Part shown: positions 25,526 to 32,003 of the stretch, piece after piece
Layout of the letters: each line of letters opens with the position of its first letter
How positions within the stretch are numbered: position 1 is the first letter of the stretch
Assembly (NCBI RefSeq): GCF_958439165.1
Contig: NZ_OY288119.1
Location: 100,332 to 164,331 of the forward strand
Direction of reading: 5' to 3'
Length of the DNA: 64,000 nucleotides
Origin: an uncultured Hydrogenophaga sp.
GTDB lineage: Bacteria; Pseudomonadota; Gammaproteobacteria; Burkholderiales; Burkholderiaceae_C
The notes under the pieces: model-generated
Databases searched by the model: none
The model's input: only the letters and a program-made list of their open reading frames with translations
Told to the model about the DNA's origin: nothing
Program-made: the position numbers and the translations under genes

Positions 25526-26130
25526 AGACCGACGACGGTCTGCTGTACGTCATCGCCGGGGCATCGAGGTCGGGGAAGACCGCCTGGTGTGTGCGTGAGG
25601 TGAGGCGCACACCCCGGGCGATGGCATGGGACCCGGAAGCGCAGTGGTGCGACCTGCCGGGATGGCGCAAGGTGACGACGCGCGCCGACCTGATGAAGTG
25701 GGCGCAGCACCCGGGGCCGATGAAGATCGCCTTCGTGCCAGGGTCGGACCTGAAGGGCGACTTCGACTTCTGGTGTGATGCGGTGATGTTCGCCGGCCGC
25801 TACCGGGGGCCGCTGGCGGCCGTGGCCGAAGAACTGGCCGACGTGACGACACCCAGCAAGGCGCCCGGCGCCTGGGGCATCCTGCTGCGCCGGGGCCTCA
25901 AGCGCGGAATCAGCATCTACGCCATTTCCCAGCGCTGGGCGGAAGCCGACAAAACCGCCATCGGCAACGCTTCGCAGTACGTCTGTTTCGCCATGCGTGG
26001 CGACGATGTTGCATACATGGCACGAAAAACCCGAATTCCTGAAGCCGATCTGGCGAAGCTGCAGGCCCTGGAATGGGTGGCGGTGAACGCTTACGGTAAC
26101 CGTATCGGAGGCGGCCGGCTTCGCTTCTGA
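25522..26130 (+). CDS. Phage genome-packaging ATPase (A32/FtsK-HerA type, PM2 P9-like)
   Basis: A 202-aa P-loop NTPase. Walker A is GASRSGKT (13-20). Walker B lies in LAAVAEELAD (98-107) with acidic E103/E104. A polar Q137 in YAISQRW fits the motif III position of the family. Tailless membrane phages such as PM2 and PRD1 use an ATPase of this class and size, encoded just before the major capsid gene as here. Filamentous-phage Zot proteins are relatives, but they are longer and carry a membrane helix, absent here. Confidence 0.85.
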   Translation: MKTDDGLLYVIAGASRSGKTAWCVREVRRTPRAMAWDPEAQWCDLPGWRKVTTRADLMKWAQHPGPMKIAFVPGSDLKGDFDFWCDAVMFAGRYRGPLAAVAEELADVTTPSKAPGAWGILLRRGLKRGISIYAISQRWAEADKTAIGNASQYVCFAMRGDDVAYMARKTRIPEADLAKLQALEWVAVNAYGNRIGGGRLRF

Positions 26131-26162
26131 GCATCGCAGGGGCCGGGTACTCTGTACCCGTT

Positions 26163-26189
26163 ACCGGGCCTTCGCGCCCGGTTTTTTTT
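26163..26189 (+). terminator. Terminator between packaging and capsid blocks, copy 1
   Basis: The stem ACCGGGC / GCCCGGT is followed by eight T residues. A second hairpin GGGTAC-TCT-GTACCC lies just upstream (26145-26159). It probably ends or attenuates the early operon, with the structural operon starting afterwards. Confidence 0.85.
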
Positions 26190-26269
26190 CGCCTGGAATC
26201 AGGGCCTACGGCATCGCCACCACATGGGCGGGCCGCCTACCCATGTGCAACTGTTCCAAGGTGGAAACC
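26190..26269 (+). promoter_or_regulatory. Probable late promoter region, copy 1
   Basis: 80 bp between the terminator and the first structural gene. They hold an inverted repeat, CATGGG (26223-26228) with CCCATG (26240-26245). No convincing sigma-70 boxes were found, so transcription may need a phage activator. Confidence 0.4.
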
Positions 26270-26428
26270 ATGAACCTGTCTCAAGAGAACCTGATGAAAG
26301 TGGGCATCGCCCTCGGCATCGTTTACGCGGCCTGGAAGTTCGGCCCGGCCTGGGCGAAAGCCGGCGCGCTGGGTGTCGGCGCCGTCGTCGTCGCCAAGCA
26401 GGTGCCGTACGTCAAAGACGTGCTGTAA
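26270..26428 (+). CDS. Small virion membrane protein candidate, 52 aa
   Basis: ATG 26270 is preceded by AAGGTGG. The peptide (MNLSQENLMKVGIALG...) carries a hydrophobic helix (KVGIALGIVYAAWKFG), then a small Ala/Gly helix ending in VPYVKDVL. It lies immediately before the capsid candidate. Small one-pass proteins of this kind populate the internal membrane of PM2-type virions. Confidence 0.6.
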   Translation: MNLSQENLMKVGIALGIVYAAWKFGPAWAKAGALGVGAVVVAKQVPYVKDVL

Positions 26429-26466
26429 GCCCTCGGCCGCAACCACAACCGCAAGAGGGACGCACC

Positions 26467-27297
26467 ATGTCTGTCGGAAAAATTCAACGCTACGGCCTGC
26501 CGTTCTCCAACGTCGTGCCCACCGGACCGGCCACCAACCAGGTGACCCCGGGCCGCACCCTGGAGGTGCTGCGCCTTCGCCTGGGTGGCACCACCCTGAC
26601 CAAAGCGATGATTCCGTCGCTGAAGCTCAAGGCCAACGGCAAGGTCATCATCGAAGGCAGCGGCGCCCAACTGGACGCGATCAACGCTTACCGGGGCGAG
26701 GCCACGAACGCGGCCTTCCTGGACGTGCAGTTCGCCGATTACGTCATGCTGTCGGAACTCGACCGCATGGTGGGCGCCTTCGATACCTCGCTCGGTATCG
26801 GCAACATCACCACCGAAGTGAACATCGCGGGCGCCACCGCGCCGACGCTGACCCCGATCCTGGTCGAGAGCGCGCAGCAGAAGGACAAAACCGGCGTGGC
26901 CGCACCCTTCGCGCCGCTGATCTCGAAAATCCTGTCGTACCCGTTCAGCGTGGCAACCGGCGGCAAGCTGCCGGTGAACCTGCCTTTCGGGGCGCAGTCG
27001 GGCAGCGTCATCAAGCGCATGCACTTCTTCCACACCGGCACCATGACCGGTATCGAGGTGAAGGAAGACGGCCTGGTGGTGCATGAGTCGGTGACCGCCG
27101 AAAACACCTTCGACCAGCAGAAGGCCGGCCGTGTGCCGCAGGCCAACTGCTACACCGTCGATTTCGTGCTCGACGGCAACATCAAGAAGGCGCTCGACAC
27201 CCGGACGGCCCGCAGCCTGGAAGTGCTGCCGACCTTCTCGGCAGCCGGCAGCGGCACCGTGCTGGTCGAGTATCTCGACCCGCTGGGCAACCTGTAA
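26467..27297 (+). CDS. Major capsid protein candidate (double jelly-roll expected)
   Basis: A 276-aa protein, close in length to the 269-aa PM2 capsid protein P2. It is encoded directly after the packaging ATPase and a small membrane protein, with a strong ribosome site (AGAGGGA). It has no signal peptide or membrane helix and reads as mostly beta structure with short loops (GRTLEVLRLRLGGTTL, SLKLKANGKVIIEGSG, MHFFHTGTMTGIEVKEDG, CYTVDFVLDGN, GTVLVEYLDP). It is the only late protein of suitable size. The capsid role comes from context and length; the double jelly-roll fold needs a structure prediction. Confidence 0.65.
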   Translation: MSVGKIQRYGLPFSNVVPTGPATNQVTPGRTLEVLRLRLGGTTLTKAMIPSLKLKANGKVIIEGSGAQLDAINAYRGEATNAAFLDVQFADYVMLSELDRMVGAFDTSLGIGNITTEVNIAGATAPTLTPILVESAQQKDKTGVAAPFAPLISKILSYPFSVATGGKLPVNLPFGAQSGSVIKRMHFFHTGTMTGIEVKEDGLVVHESVTAENTFDQQKAGRVPQANCYTVDFVLDGNIKKALDTRTARSLEVLPTFSAAGSGTVLVEYLDPLGNL

Positions 27298-27306
27298 GGG
27301 GCCGCC

Positions 27307-27543
27307 ATGTCCTGGGAACAATGGTTCCAAGACGTGGCGGGGTCGGTGGTCAAGACGGCCGCCGATGCCAAGTTCACGCAGCCCTACGAAATCCAGCGCC
27401 TGCAACTTCAGGCCCTGGGTCAGAACGGCCTGTACTACCCCGAAGGTCGGCCGGCCACCGTCGCCGGTCCTGTGATCAGCAGCGGCACCCTGCTGCTGAT
27501 CGGCGGGGCGGTGCTGGTCGCTGTGCTGCTGACCCGCGACTGA
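27307..27543 (+). CDS. Virion membrane protein candidate, 78 aa
   Basis: It follows the capsid candidate by 9 bp with an AAGGGG ribosome site. There is an amphipathic N-terminal half (WEQWFQDVAGSVVKTAADA), a middle segment LQALGQNGLYYPEGRP and one C-terminal membrane helix (TLLLIGGAVLVAVLL) ending in TRD. The C-terminal anchor suggests most of the protein faces the capsid or genome. No family was recognised. Confidence 0.65.
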   Translation: MSWEQWFQDVAGSVVKTAADAKFTQPYEIQRLQLQALGQNGLYYPEGRPATVAGPVISSGTLLLIGGAVLVAVLLTRD

Positions 27544-27553
27544 GGGGGCGGCC

Positions 27554-27766
27554 GTGTCGTCTCCGACTCCTACCCCACTTCCCAGCATCGCAGCAGGCGG
27601 CGGCGGGCCTTCGGGCGCGTCCGGCACGAACCTGGGCGGCGATTGGGTCGTGAACTTCGGCAGCGGCAACGCGGGGGCATCAAGCCTGCCGGCGTGGCTG
27701 CCGTGGGCGGCTGGTGCTGCTGCTGTCGGCCTGGTGCTGGTATGGCGAGCATCGCGCCGACGTTGA
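27554..27766 (+). CDS. Virion membrane protein candidate, 70 aa
   Basis: The GTG start at 27554 is supported by AGGGGG upstream. There is a Pro/Gly/Ser-rich N-terminus, then a single membrane helix (LPWAAGAAAVGLVLVW) and a basic RASRRR tail. It overlaps the next gene by 25 bp. Confidence 0.55.
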   Translation: MSSPTPTPLPSIAAGGGGPSGASGTNLGGDWVVNFGSGNAGASSLPAWLPWAAGAAAVGLVLVWRASRRR

Positions 27767-28137
27767 CCCGTGTGCCGGCCAGCGAGGCGGCGCAAGCCTT
27801 CGCCAAGCTGGCCGACATGGACCCGACCGGGCAGCAGACGCCGCAAGGCGCGGCCAGGGCCGGCGAGTGCTTCCGCATCGAGGGGACGCGAGGGCTGGCG
27901 CGCTGCGCTGTCAGCTTCCGCGATTCGACAGCCTGGATACACGCGGCGGTCGGGGAGGGCGAGGGCATGACCGCCGACGCGCTGTCGATCATCGAGGCGC
28001 AGGCGCTGGTGCAGGGCTGCCGCCGGGTCGGTTTCCAGACCATCCGGCGCGGCCTGGTGCGCCGCGCGCTGCGCCTGGGCTACCGCATCACGTCCAACGT
28101 GGGCACCGGCTTTGTGCTGGTGAAACAGATTCCATGA
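27742..28137 (+). CDS. GNAT-fold-like phage protein, 131 aa
   Basis: It starts at ATG 27742 inside the end of the preceding gene. The second half follows the acetyltransferase pattern: ALSIIEAQALVQGCRRVGF, then TIRRGLVRRALRLGYRI and a final beta strand GFVLVKQI. The usual acetyl-CoA loop (Q/RxxGxG/A) is not obvious, so it may be a GNAT fold used structurally or for modifying a virion or host protein. It is unusual within a capsid operon. Confidence 0.55.
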   Translation: MASIAPTLTRVPASEAAQAFAKLADMDPTGQQTPQGAARAGECFRIEGTRGLARCAVSFRDSTAWIHAAVGEGEGMTADALSIIEAQALVQGCRRVGFQTIRRGLVRRALRLGYRITSNVGTGFVLVKQIP

Positions 28138-28520
28138 ACGTCTACGAACTCAAGCGGCGAAGCCTGGGCCACCACCGGCCGTGTTTCGGTGGGGATTCTT
28201 CAAGCTCGGCCAGCACCAGCGACAACCGAGTGACCGCCGGAACGGTGGGCATCAGCGGAAGCGCAAACACGGTTGCCATTACCGATGGCGGCATCGTCGC
28301 GCGCTCCCTCGATACCGTCGATGCCATTGTCGATAAGGGCTTCACCGAACTGCTGGGCACCGCCGAAGGGCTGATCGGACGCACACAGACGCTGGTAGCC
28401 GACGCCTACGCGCAGGCCGACGCCAACAAGTCGCAAACCATCGACAACCGCACATTGATCGTGCTGGCAGTCGCAGCGGCGGCCGTGCTGATCGCCATCA
28501 ACTGGAACCCCAAAAAATGA
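28134..28520 (+). CDS. Phage membrane protein with C-terminal anchor, 128 aa
   Basis: ATG 28134 overlaps the previous stop. A basic N-terminus (MNVYELKRRSLGHH) is followed by a Ser/Thr-rich beta region (VTAGTVGISGSANTVAIT), a helix (VDKGFTELLGTAEGLIGRT), then a membrane helix near the end (TLIVLAVAAAAVLIAINW). It is probably a minor virion membrane protein. Its stop overlaps the spike candidate's start. Confidence 0.6.
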   Translation: MNVYELKRRSLGHHRPCFGGDSSSSASTSDNRVTAGTVGISGSANTVAITDGGIVARSLDTVDAIVDKGFTELLGTAEGLIGRTQTLVADAYAQADANKSQTIDNRTLIVLAVAAAAVLIAINWNPKK

Positions 28521-29233
28521 ACCTGCCATTTGTCATCAATCCAGGCCAGCCTTTCGAGTTCACCGAAGCGGGCGACTTCTTCCGCATCCTGTCCAGCCAG
28601 GCGCCGCTCGATGTGCGCTTCTACCTGCGCGGCAAGGAAATCGCCGAAGCGCTGCAGGTCACCGAGGGCTACGCGGAGCGCTGGCGCGGTGAAGGCTTCG
28701 ACCGCCTGGTGATGACCAGCGGAACCGCGCAGACGGTCCAGTTCGTCACGCGCCTGGGCGCCGATGTGTTCTTCGATCAATCGCCGGTCGGCGATACGGC
28801 GATCGTGTCTTCGGTGCCGCTGGCACTGGACACGCCGACCATGAACGGACTCATGCGGCCGATGGCTGCGACGACGTCTTTCGGGAACACGTCAGCGATG
28901 ACAAACAACGTGCCGCAAGTGGTGTTCTCACCGGCCGCCAATGTCAATGGCGCCATCATCTTGACGGCTGGGGCATCGGTGAACAACGGAGCGACGGGAA
29001 TGGTCGATACCGTACTGATCGGGAAATCGTCCCCGCCTGCATCGATCATCGACGGCGACATCTACATGGGCACCACGCCGACCGCGAACAACGGGTCGGG
29101 CGTCAACTGCGCCGGGGGCCAGCTACAGCACCCCCAGTTCGTGCCAGCAGGGATGGGCCTGTATTTCATCTCAAACGGCGCCGTCGTGGCCGCGTCTGGC
29201 GCGTGGCGCGCCTGCCGTTATCGGCTGCTCTGA
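28517..29233 (+). CDS. Spike/receptor-binding or vertex protein candidate, 238 aa
   Basis: A soluble, beta-rich protein without signal or membrane helix. The N-terminal part (FVINPGQPFEFTEAGDFFRIL, VRFYLRGKEIAEALQVTEG) looks like a conserved anchoring module. The rest is Asn/Thr/Gly-rich (TSFGNTSAMTNN, AILTAG-like strands, PTANNGSGVNCAGG), as is typical of exposed phage fibres. By position it could equal the PM2 vertex spike P1. This is inference; host-range variation among relatives would be the test. Confidence 0.45.
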   Translation: MNLPFVINPGQPFEFTEAGDFFRILSSQAPLDVRFYLRGKEIAEALQVTEGYAERWRGEGFDRLVMTSGTAQTVQFVTRLGADVFFDQSPVGDTAIVSSVPLALDTPTMNGLMRPMAATTSFGNTSAMTNNVPQVVFSPAANVNGAIILTAGASVNNGATGMVDTVLIGKSSPPASIIDGDIYMGTTPTANNGSGVNCAGGQLQHPQFVPAGMGLYFISNGAVVAASGAWRACRYRLL

Positions 29234-29235
29234 CC

Positions 29236-29943
29236 ATGCGCGCCGCCCTCGCCATCGCATCGGCCGGCCTGCTCACTGCTGGCGCGTGGCTGCTGCTGCG
29301 CCGGGAGCAGGCGGCGGCCGACGCTGCAGAAGAAGCAGCCGGGCAGGGCGGGGCGGGCCTGTGGGCATCGGCCGATGACGTGCTGCAGGGCCTGGGCGAC
29401 AGCGTCATCGAGTCAGCGGAGAACTTTGTGGAGACCATCACCATGCGACTGAATCTTTCGGCCATGCGGACCGTGACAGCGGCCGACGTGGCGCACCCCA
29501 ACGTGCGCGCCCTGCTGGCCGTGATCCGGCGAGGCGAGGGCACCGCCGACGCCAAGGGCTACAGCCGACTGGTCGGCGGCGGCGAGTTCATCGGCTTTGC
29601 CGACCACCCGCGCGTCGTCAAGTCCGGCACCTTCAGCAACGGCAAGGCGTGGCGCAGCAGTGCTGCCGGCGCATATCAGTTCATCGCCTCGACCTGGGAT
29701 GAAACGGCCCGGATCATGGCGCTGCCCGACTTCACGCCGGCGAGCCAGGACCGGGGCGCCGTGGGCCGCATCGCAGCGCGCGGAGCGCTGGAAGACGCCA
29801 AGGCCGGCCGCCTGGTGGTGGCGCTGCAGAAGATCGCCCGGGAGTGGGCCAGCATGCCGGGCAGCCCTTACGGGCAGCCGGTGATTTCCGAAGCCACCGC
29901 AGCGGCCGTGTACGCCAGCGCGGGCGGCACCGTCAACGCTTGA
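29236..29943 (+). CDS. Membrane-anchored lambda-R-type transglycosylase (GH104)
   Basis: A 235-aa protein. Residues 2-21 form a membrane anchor and about 24-85 are an Ala-rich linker. The rest matches lambda endolysin R block by block: LLAVIRRGEGTADAKGY with catalytic E101, GGGEFIGFADHPR, SSAAGAYQFIASTWDE, DFTPASQDRGAVGRIAARGAL and WASMPGSPYGQP. GH104 enzymes cut the MurNAc-GlcNAc bond to give anhydro ends. The anchor and its place among virion proteins suggest that it opens the wall at entry as well as, or instead of, at lysis. The ATG at 29236 is chosen because it yields the anchor. Confidence 0.88.
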   Translation: MRAALAIASAGLLTAGAWLLLRREQAAADAAEEAAGQGGAGLWASADDVLQGLGDSVIESAENFVETITMRLNLSAMRTVTAADVAHPNVRALLAVIRRGEGTADAKGYSRLVGGGEFIGFADHPRVVKSGTFSNGKAWRSSAAGAYQFIASTWDETARIMALPDFTPASQDRGAVGRIAARGALEDAKAGRLVVALQKIAREWASMPGSPYGQPVISEATAAAVYASAGGTVNA

Positions 29944-29953
29944 AGGGGGCAAC

Positions 29954-30211
29954 GTGAAGCAAACCGAAATGATCGTGCTGGGCCTCGCTGGTCTGGCCGT
30001 GTACCTGATCTGGCGAAGCCAGACCCCGACCCGGACCGTCGTGCCGCAAGACGGCAAGCCGGCCGGCTGGGTGTCTGAAATCTTCGGCATGGGGTCGAAG
30101 CCCTTCGACAACGGGTGGCGCTACTTCGACAACGGCGTGGCCATCGACCCCAGCGGCAACTACTACCAGAACGGCGCCATGGTCTGGCAGGCGCCGGGTT
30201 CGGGGATCTGA
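29954..30211 (+). CDS. Phage membrane protein, 85 aa
   Basis: GTG 29954 stands behind AAGGGGG. One N-terminal membrane helix (MIVLGLAGLAVYLIW) precedes a polar domain rich in aromatic and Asn residues (FDNGWRYFDNGVAIDPSGNYY). The repeated F/YFDNG motif is notable. It is probably a virion membrane component with its domain on one side of the bilayer. Confidence 0.6.
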   Translation: MKQTEMIVLGLAGLAVYLIWRSQTPTRTVVPQDGKPAGWVSEIFGMGSKPFDNGWRYFDNGVAIDPSGNYYQNGAMVWQAPGSGI

Positions 30212-30212
30212 A

Positions 30213-30500
30213 ATGGTCAAGCTGTCGCCGGTCTACCTGATCGCGGGCGCGGCCGTGCTGGCGGCCGTGGTGTGGGCTGTCTCGCGCAAGGGCGGGGCGG
30301 GTGTGGGGTCGGCCGTGGCCGGGGCGGTGATCGGCGCGGCCGATGGCGCCATCGGGGAAACGGTGAACAGCATCGGCGAGGTGATCGGCGTGCCGCGCAC
30401 CAACGCCAGCCGCTGCGAACTGGCGAAGGCGGCCGGGGACACCTGGGCCGCGTCATTCGACTGCCCGGCCGGCGAGTTCCTGCGCTACGTCTTCGACTGA
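30213..30500 (+). CDS. Phage membrane protein, 95 aa
   Basis: An N-terminal hydrophobic helix (YLIAGAAVLAAVVWAVS) is followed by a Gly/Ala-rich amphipathic stretch (GSAVAGAVIGAADGAIGE) and a two-cysteine domain (SRCELAKAAGDTW...FDCPAGEFLRYVFD). The cysteines may form a disulphide. It starts 1 bp after the previous gene. Confidence 0.6.
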   Translation: MVKLSPVYLIAGAAVLAAVVWAVSRKGGAGVGSAVAGAVIGAADGAIGETVNSIGEVIGVPRTNASRCELAKAAGDTWAASFDCPAGEFLRYVFD

Positions 30501-30510
30501 GGGGGAAACC

Positions 30511-30888
30511 ATGGCACCGCTTCTGACCATTGCCGCCGGCCTGCTGGGCGAGTTCGTCAGCGACTGGAAGGCCAAGCGCCAGAACCAGCGCGACGTGGAA
30601 CGCGCAGTCACCGAGAACCGGGTGCGGATGGCCGCCGACGCGCAGGCCCACAACAACGAATGGGAAATGCGCGCCCTGGAAGGCTCCGACCGGTGGCTGC
30701 GCCGCTTCAGCTTCGCTGCCTGGTCGGCGCCCATGGTGTGGGCGGCCATCAACCCAACCGGGGCGGCTGAGTTCTTCACCGTGGCGCTGGCCGGCCTGCC
30801 CGACTGGTACGTCGGCGGGTATCTCGGCATCACCGGGGCGGTGTGGGGGATCGCAGAAATGCGCCACCTGGGGGTCATCAAGCGATGA
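30511..30888 (+). CDS. Three-TM holin-like protein
   Basis: A 125-aa protein behind a strong AGGGGG site. An amphipathic N-terminal helix (PLLTIAAGLLGEFVSDW) is followed by a charged coiled segment. Two hydrophobic stretches come next, in FSFAAWSAPMVWAAINPTG and around LPDWYVGGYLGITGAVWGIAE. The pattern matches phage and gene-transfer-agent holins of the 3TM type. It would permeabilise the inner membrane to trigger lysis, working with the transglycosylase encoded upstream. Confidence 0.7.
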   Translation: MAPLLTIAAGLLGEFVSDWKAKRQNQRDVERAVTENRVRMAADAQAHNNEWEMRALEGSDRWLRRFSFAAWSAPMVWAAINPTGAAEFFTVALAGLPDWYVGGYLGITGAVWGIAEMRHLGVIKR

Positions 30889-31067
30889 CGCCGAAGTGGG
30901 ACGAATGGATTCGGCAAGGGCTGGTCGGCCTGGTGATGGCCGCCGGCCTGTATGCCGGGGTGCGGGCCGACCTCGCCACCCTGCACGAGCGCACCGCGCA
31001 GGCGCTTAAGCAAGCTGAGAAAGCGCATGACCGCATCGACGCACTGTCAACCCGGAAGGAGAACTGA
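30885..31067 (+). CDS. Small membrane/coiled-coil protein, possible lysis accessory, 60 aa
   Basis: ATG 30885 overlaps the holin stop (ATGA). There is one membrane helix (GLVGLVMAAGLYAGV), then a charged coiled coil (ERTAQALKQAEKAHDRIDAL). Placed right after a holin, it could be a spanin-like or XhlA-like lysis helper, but no lipobox or partner lipoprotein was seen. Confidence 0.55.
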   Translation: MTPKWDEWIRQGLVGLVMAAGLYAGVRADLATLHERTAQALKQAEKAHDRIDALSTRKEN

Positions 31068-31069
31068 CC

Positions 31070-31189
31070 ATGGCAACCAAACGACGCACCGTGAAGAAGG
31101 CCACCGCCACCAAGGGCAAAGGCCAACTGAAGAAGGGCTTCCGCTACGCCAAGGGCGGCCGGATCGTCAAGGCCCGGGCCAAGAAATGA
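31070..31189 (+). CDS. Very basic 39-aa phage protein
   Basis: It starts at ATG 31070 behind GGAAGGAGA, the strongest ribosome site in the element. Fifteen of 39 residues are Lys or Arg (opening MATKRRTVKKATATKGKG), with no acidic residue. It is probably a DNA-binding or condensing protein of the virion. Too short for standard gene calling. Confidence 0.55.
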   Translation: MATKRRTVKKATATKGKGQLKKGFRYAKGGRIVKARAKK

Positions 31190-31320
31190 AGCGCGCAGCC
31201 AGCAAGGACACGCGCGCCAAGCGCAAGGGCACCAAGGCCGGCGGGGAGTCGCCCTGCCGTGACTGCCGGGTGGTGTCGGTGAAGGTCAAGCGGGACCGGC
31301 GCGGCCGGTTCAAACGATGA
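31186..31320 (+). CDS. Basic 44-aa phage protein with CxxC
   Basis: ATG 31186 overlaps the previous stop (ATGA). It is rich in Lys/Arg and holds one CRDC pair (SPCRDCRVV), possibly half of a metal site in a dimer. It forms a coupled pair with the 39-aa protein. A nucleic-acid-binding role is likely. Confidence 0.5.
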   Translation: MKRAASKDTRAKRKGTKAGGESPCRDCRVVSVKVKRDRRGRFKR

Positions 31321-31673
31321 CCGCGGGCGCCTGGGCGGCGGCCTGGGGCGTGGCCGGCGGGGTGCTGCTGGTCTATGCGCTGTGGGTCTTGTACCTCGCC
31401 GTGATGAACCTGAAGCGGGCGAAGGACGCCGGCACCCTGCGCCCGTGGGCCAAGCGCCTGGGGGCGCCTGTGCTGCTGGTGGGCTACCTGCTGGACGTGC
31501 TGGCAAACCTGATCGTCTTCACGGTGCTGCTGGCCGAACGGCCGCGCGAATGGCTGGTGACCGACCGCCTAAAGCGCCACAAGCTGGGGACCGGATGGCG
31601 GGCGACCGTGGCGCAGTGGTTCTGCCGCGATCTGCTGGACACCTTCGACCCCAGCGGCTGCCACTGCGACTAG
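31317..31673 (+). CDS. Phage membrane protein, 118 aa
   Basis: Coupled to the previous gene (ATGA). Two membrane helices (AAWGVAGGVLLVYALWVLYLA and APVLLVGYLLDVLANLIVF) are followed by a cytosolic tail with three cysteines (WFCRDLLDTF, CHCD at the end). It is the last rightward gene of the unit and overlaps the minus-strand regulator by 105 bp. It might be a membrane-remodelling or exclusion protein; no family is recognised. Confidence 0.6.
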   Translation: MTAGAWAAAWGVAGGVLLVYALWVLYLAVMNLKRAKDAGTLRPWAKRLGAPVLLVGYLLDVLANLIVFTVLLAERPREWLVTDRLKRHKLGTGWRATVAQWFCRDLLDTFDPSGCHCD

Positions 31674-32003
31674 GTACGGCGCGTTCGCCGAACCGAAGTG
31701 CCCGACGCGCTCCAGGCGGGCCACCCGGGCGCGCAGCGCGGCGACCTCACGCCGCAGGGCTTCGGCCTCACCACGCGCCCACATGGCCGCGTTCTCGCTG
31801 TCGGCGCTGATCTGCGACCGACCCCACGTCGATTCCCAAAACAGCGCCAGGTGGGCCGGCCTGGGCGCGTGGCCACGGGCCAGCCAGTGGTAGACGGTGC
31901 GCTCATGCACACCCAGCGCCCGGCCTATCATGGCCGGGGTCGGTTGTCCAAGGTCGGACAAGATGGCGTCAAGCGGCGGCAGTTGACGCGGCGCGCGGAT
32001 CAT
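31569..32003 (-). CDS. Second phage HTH regulator with coiled coil
   Basis: A 144-aa protein. A helix-turn-helix lies at about 22-45 (TPAMIGRALGVHERTVYHW), then WESTWGRSQISADSENA and a coiled coil at about 76-97 (GEAEALRREVAALRARVARLE). The last 35 codons run antisense through the 118-aa gene. At the phage-phage junction the 170-aa repressor gene ends inside its first codons, so both would be read as one operon there. A Cro-like or antirepressor role is possible. Confidence 0.7.
   Translation of the reverse strand: MIRAPRQLPPLDAILSDLGQPTPAMIGRALGVHERTVYHWLARGHAPRPAHLALFWESTWGRSQISADSENAAMWARGEAEALRREVAALRARVARLERVGHFGSANAPYLVAVAAAGVEGVQQIAAEPLRHGRPPSGPQLVAL

Noticed and set aside
26323..27942. 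539-codon open frame antisense to the capsid block
   Set aside because: It spans several sense genes with good ribosome sites and has no recognisable domain.
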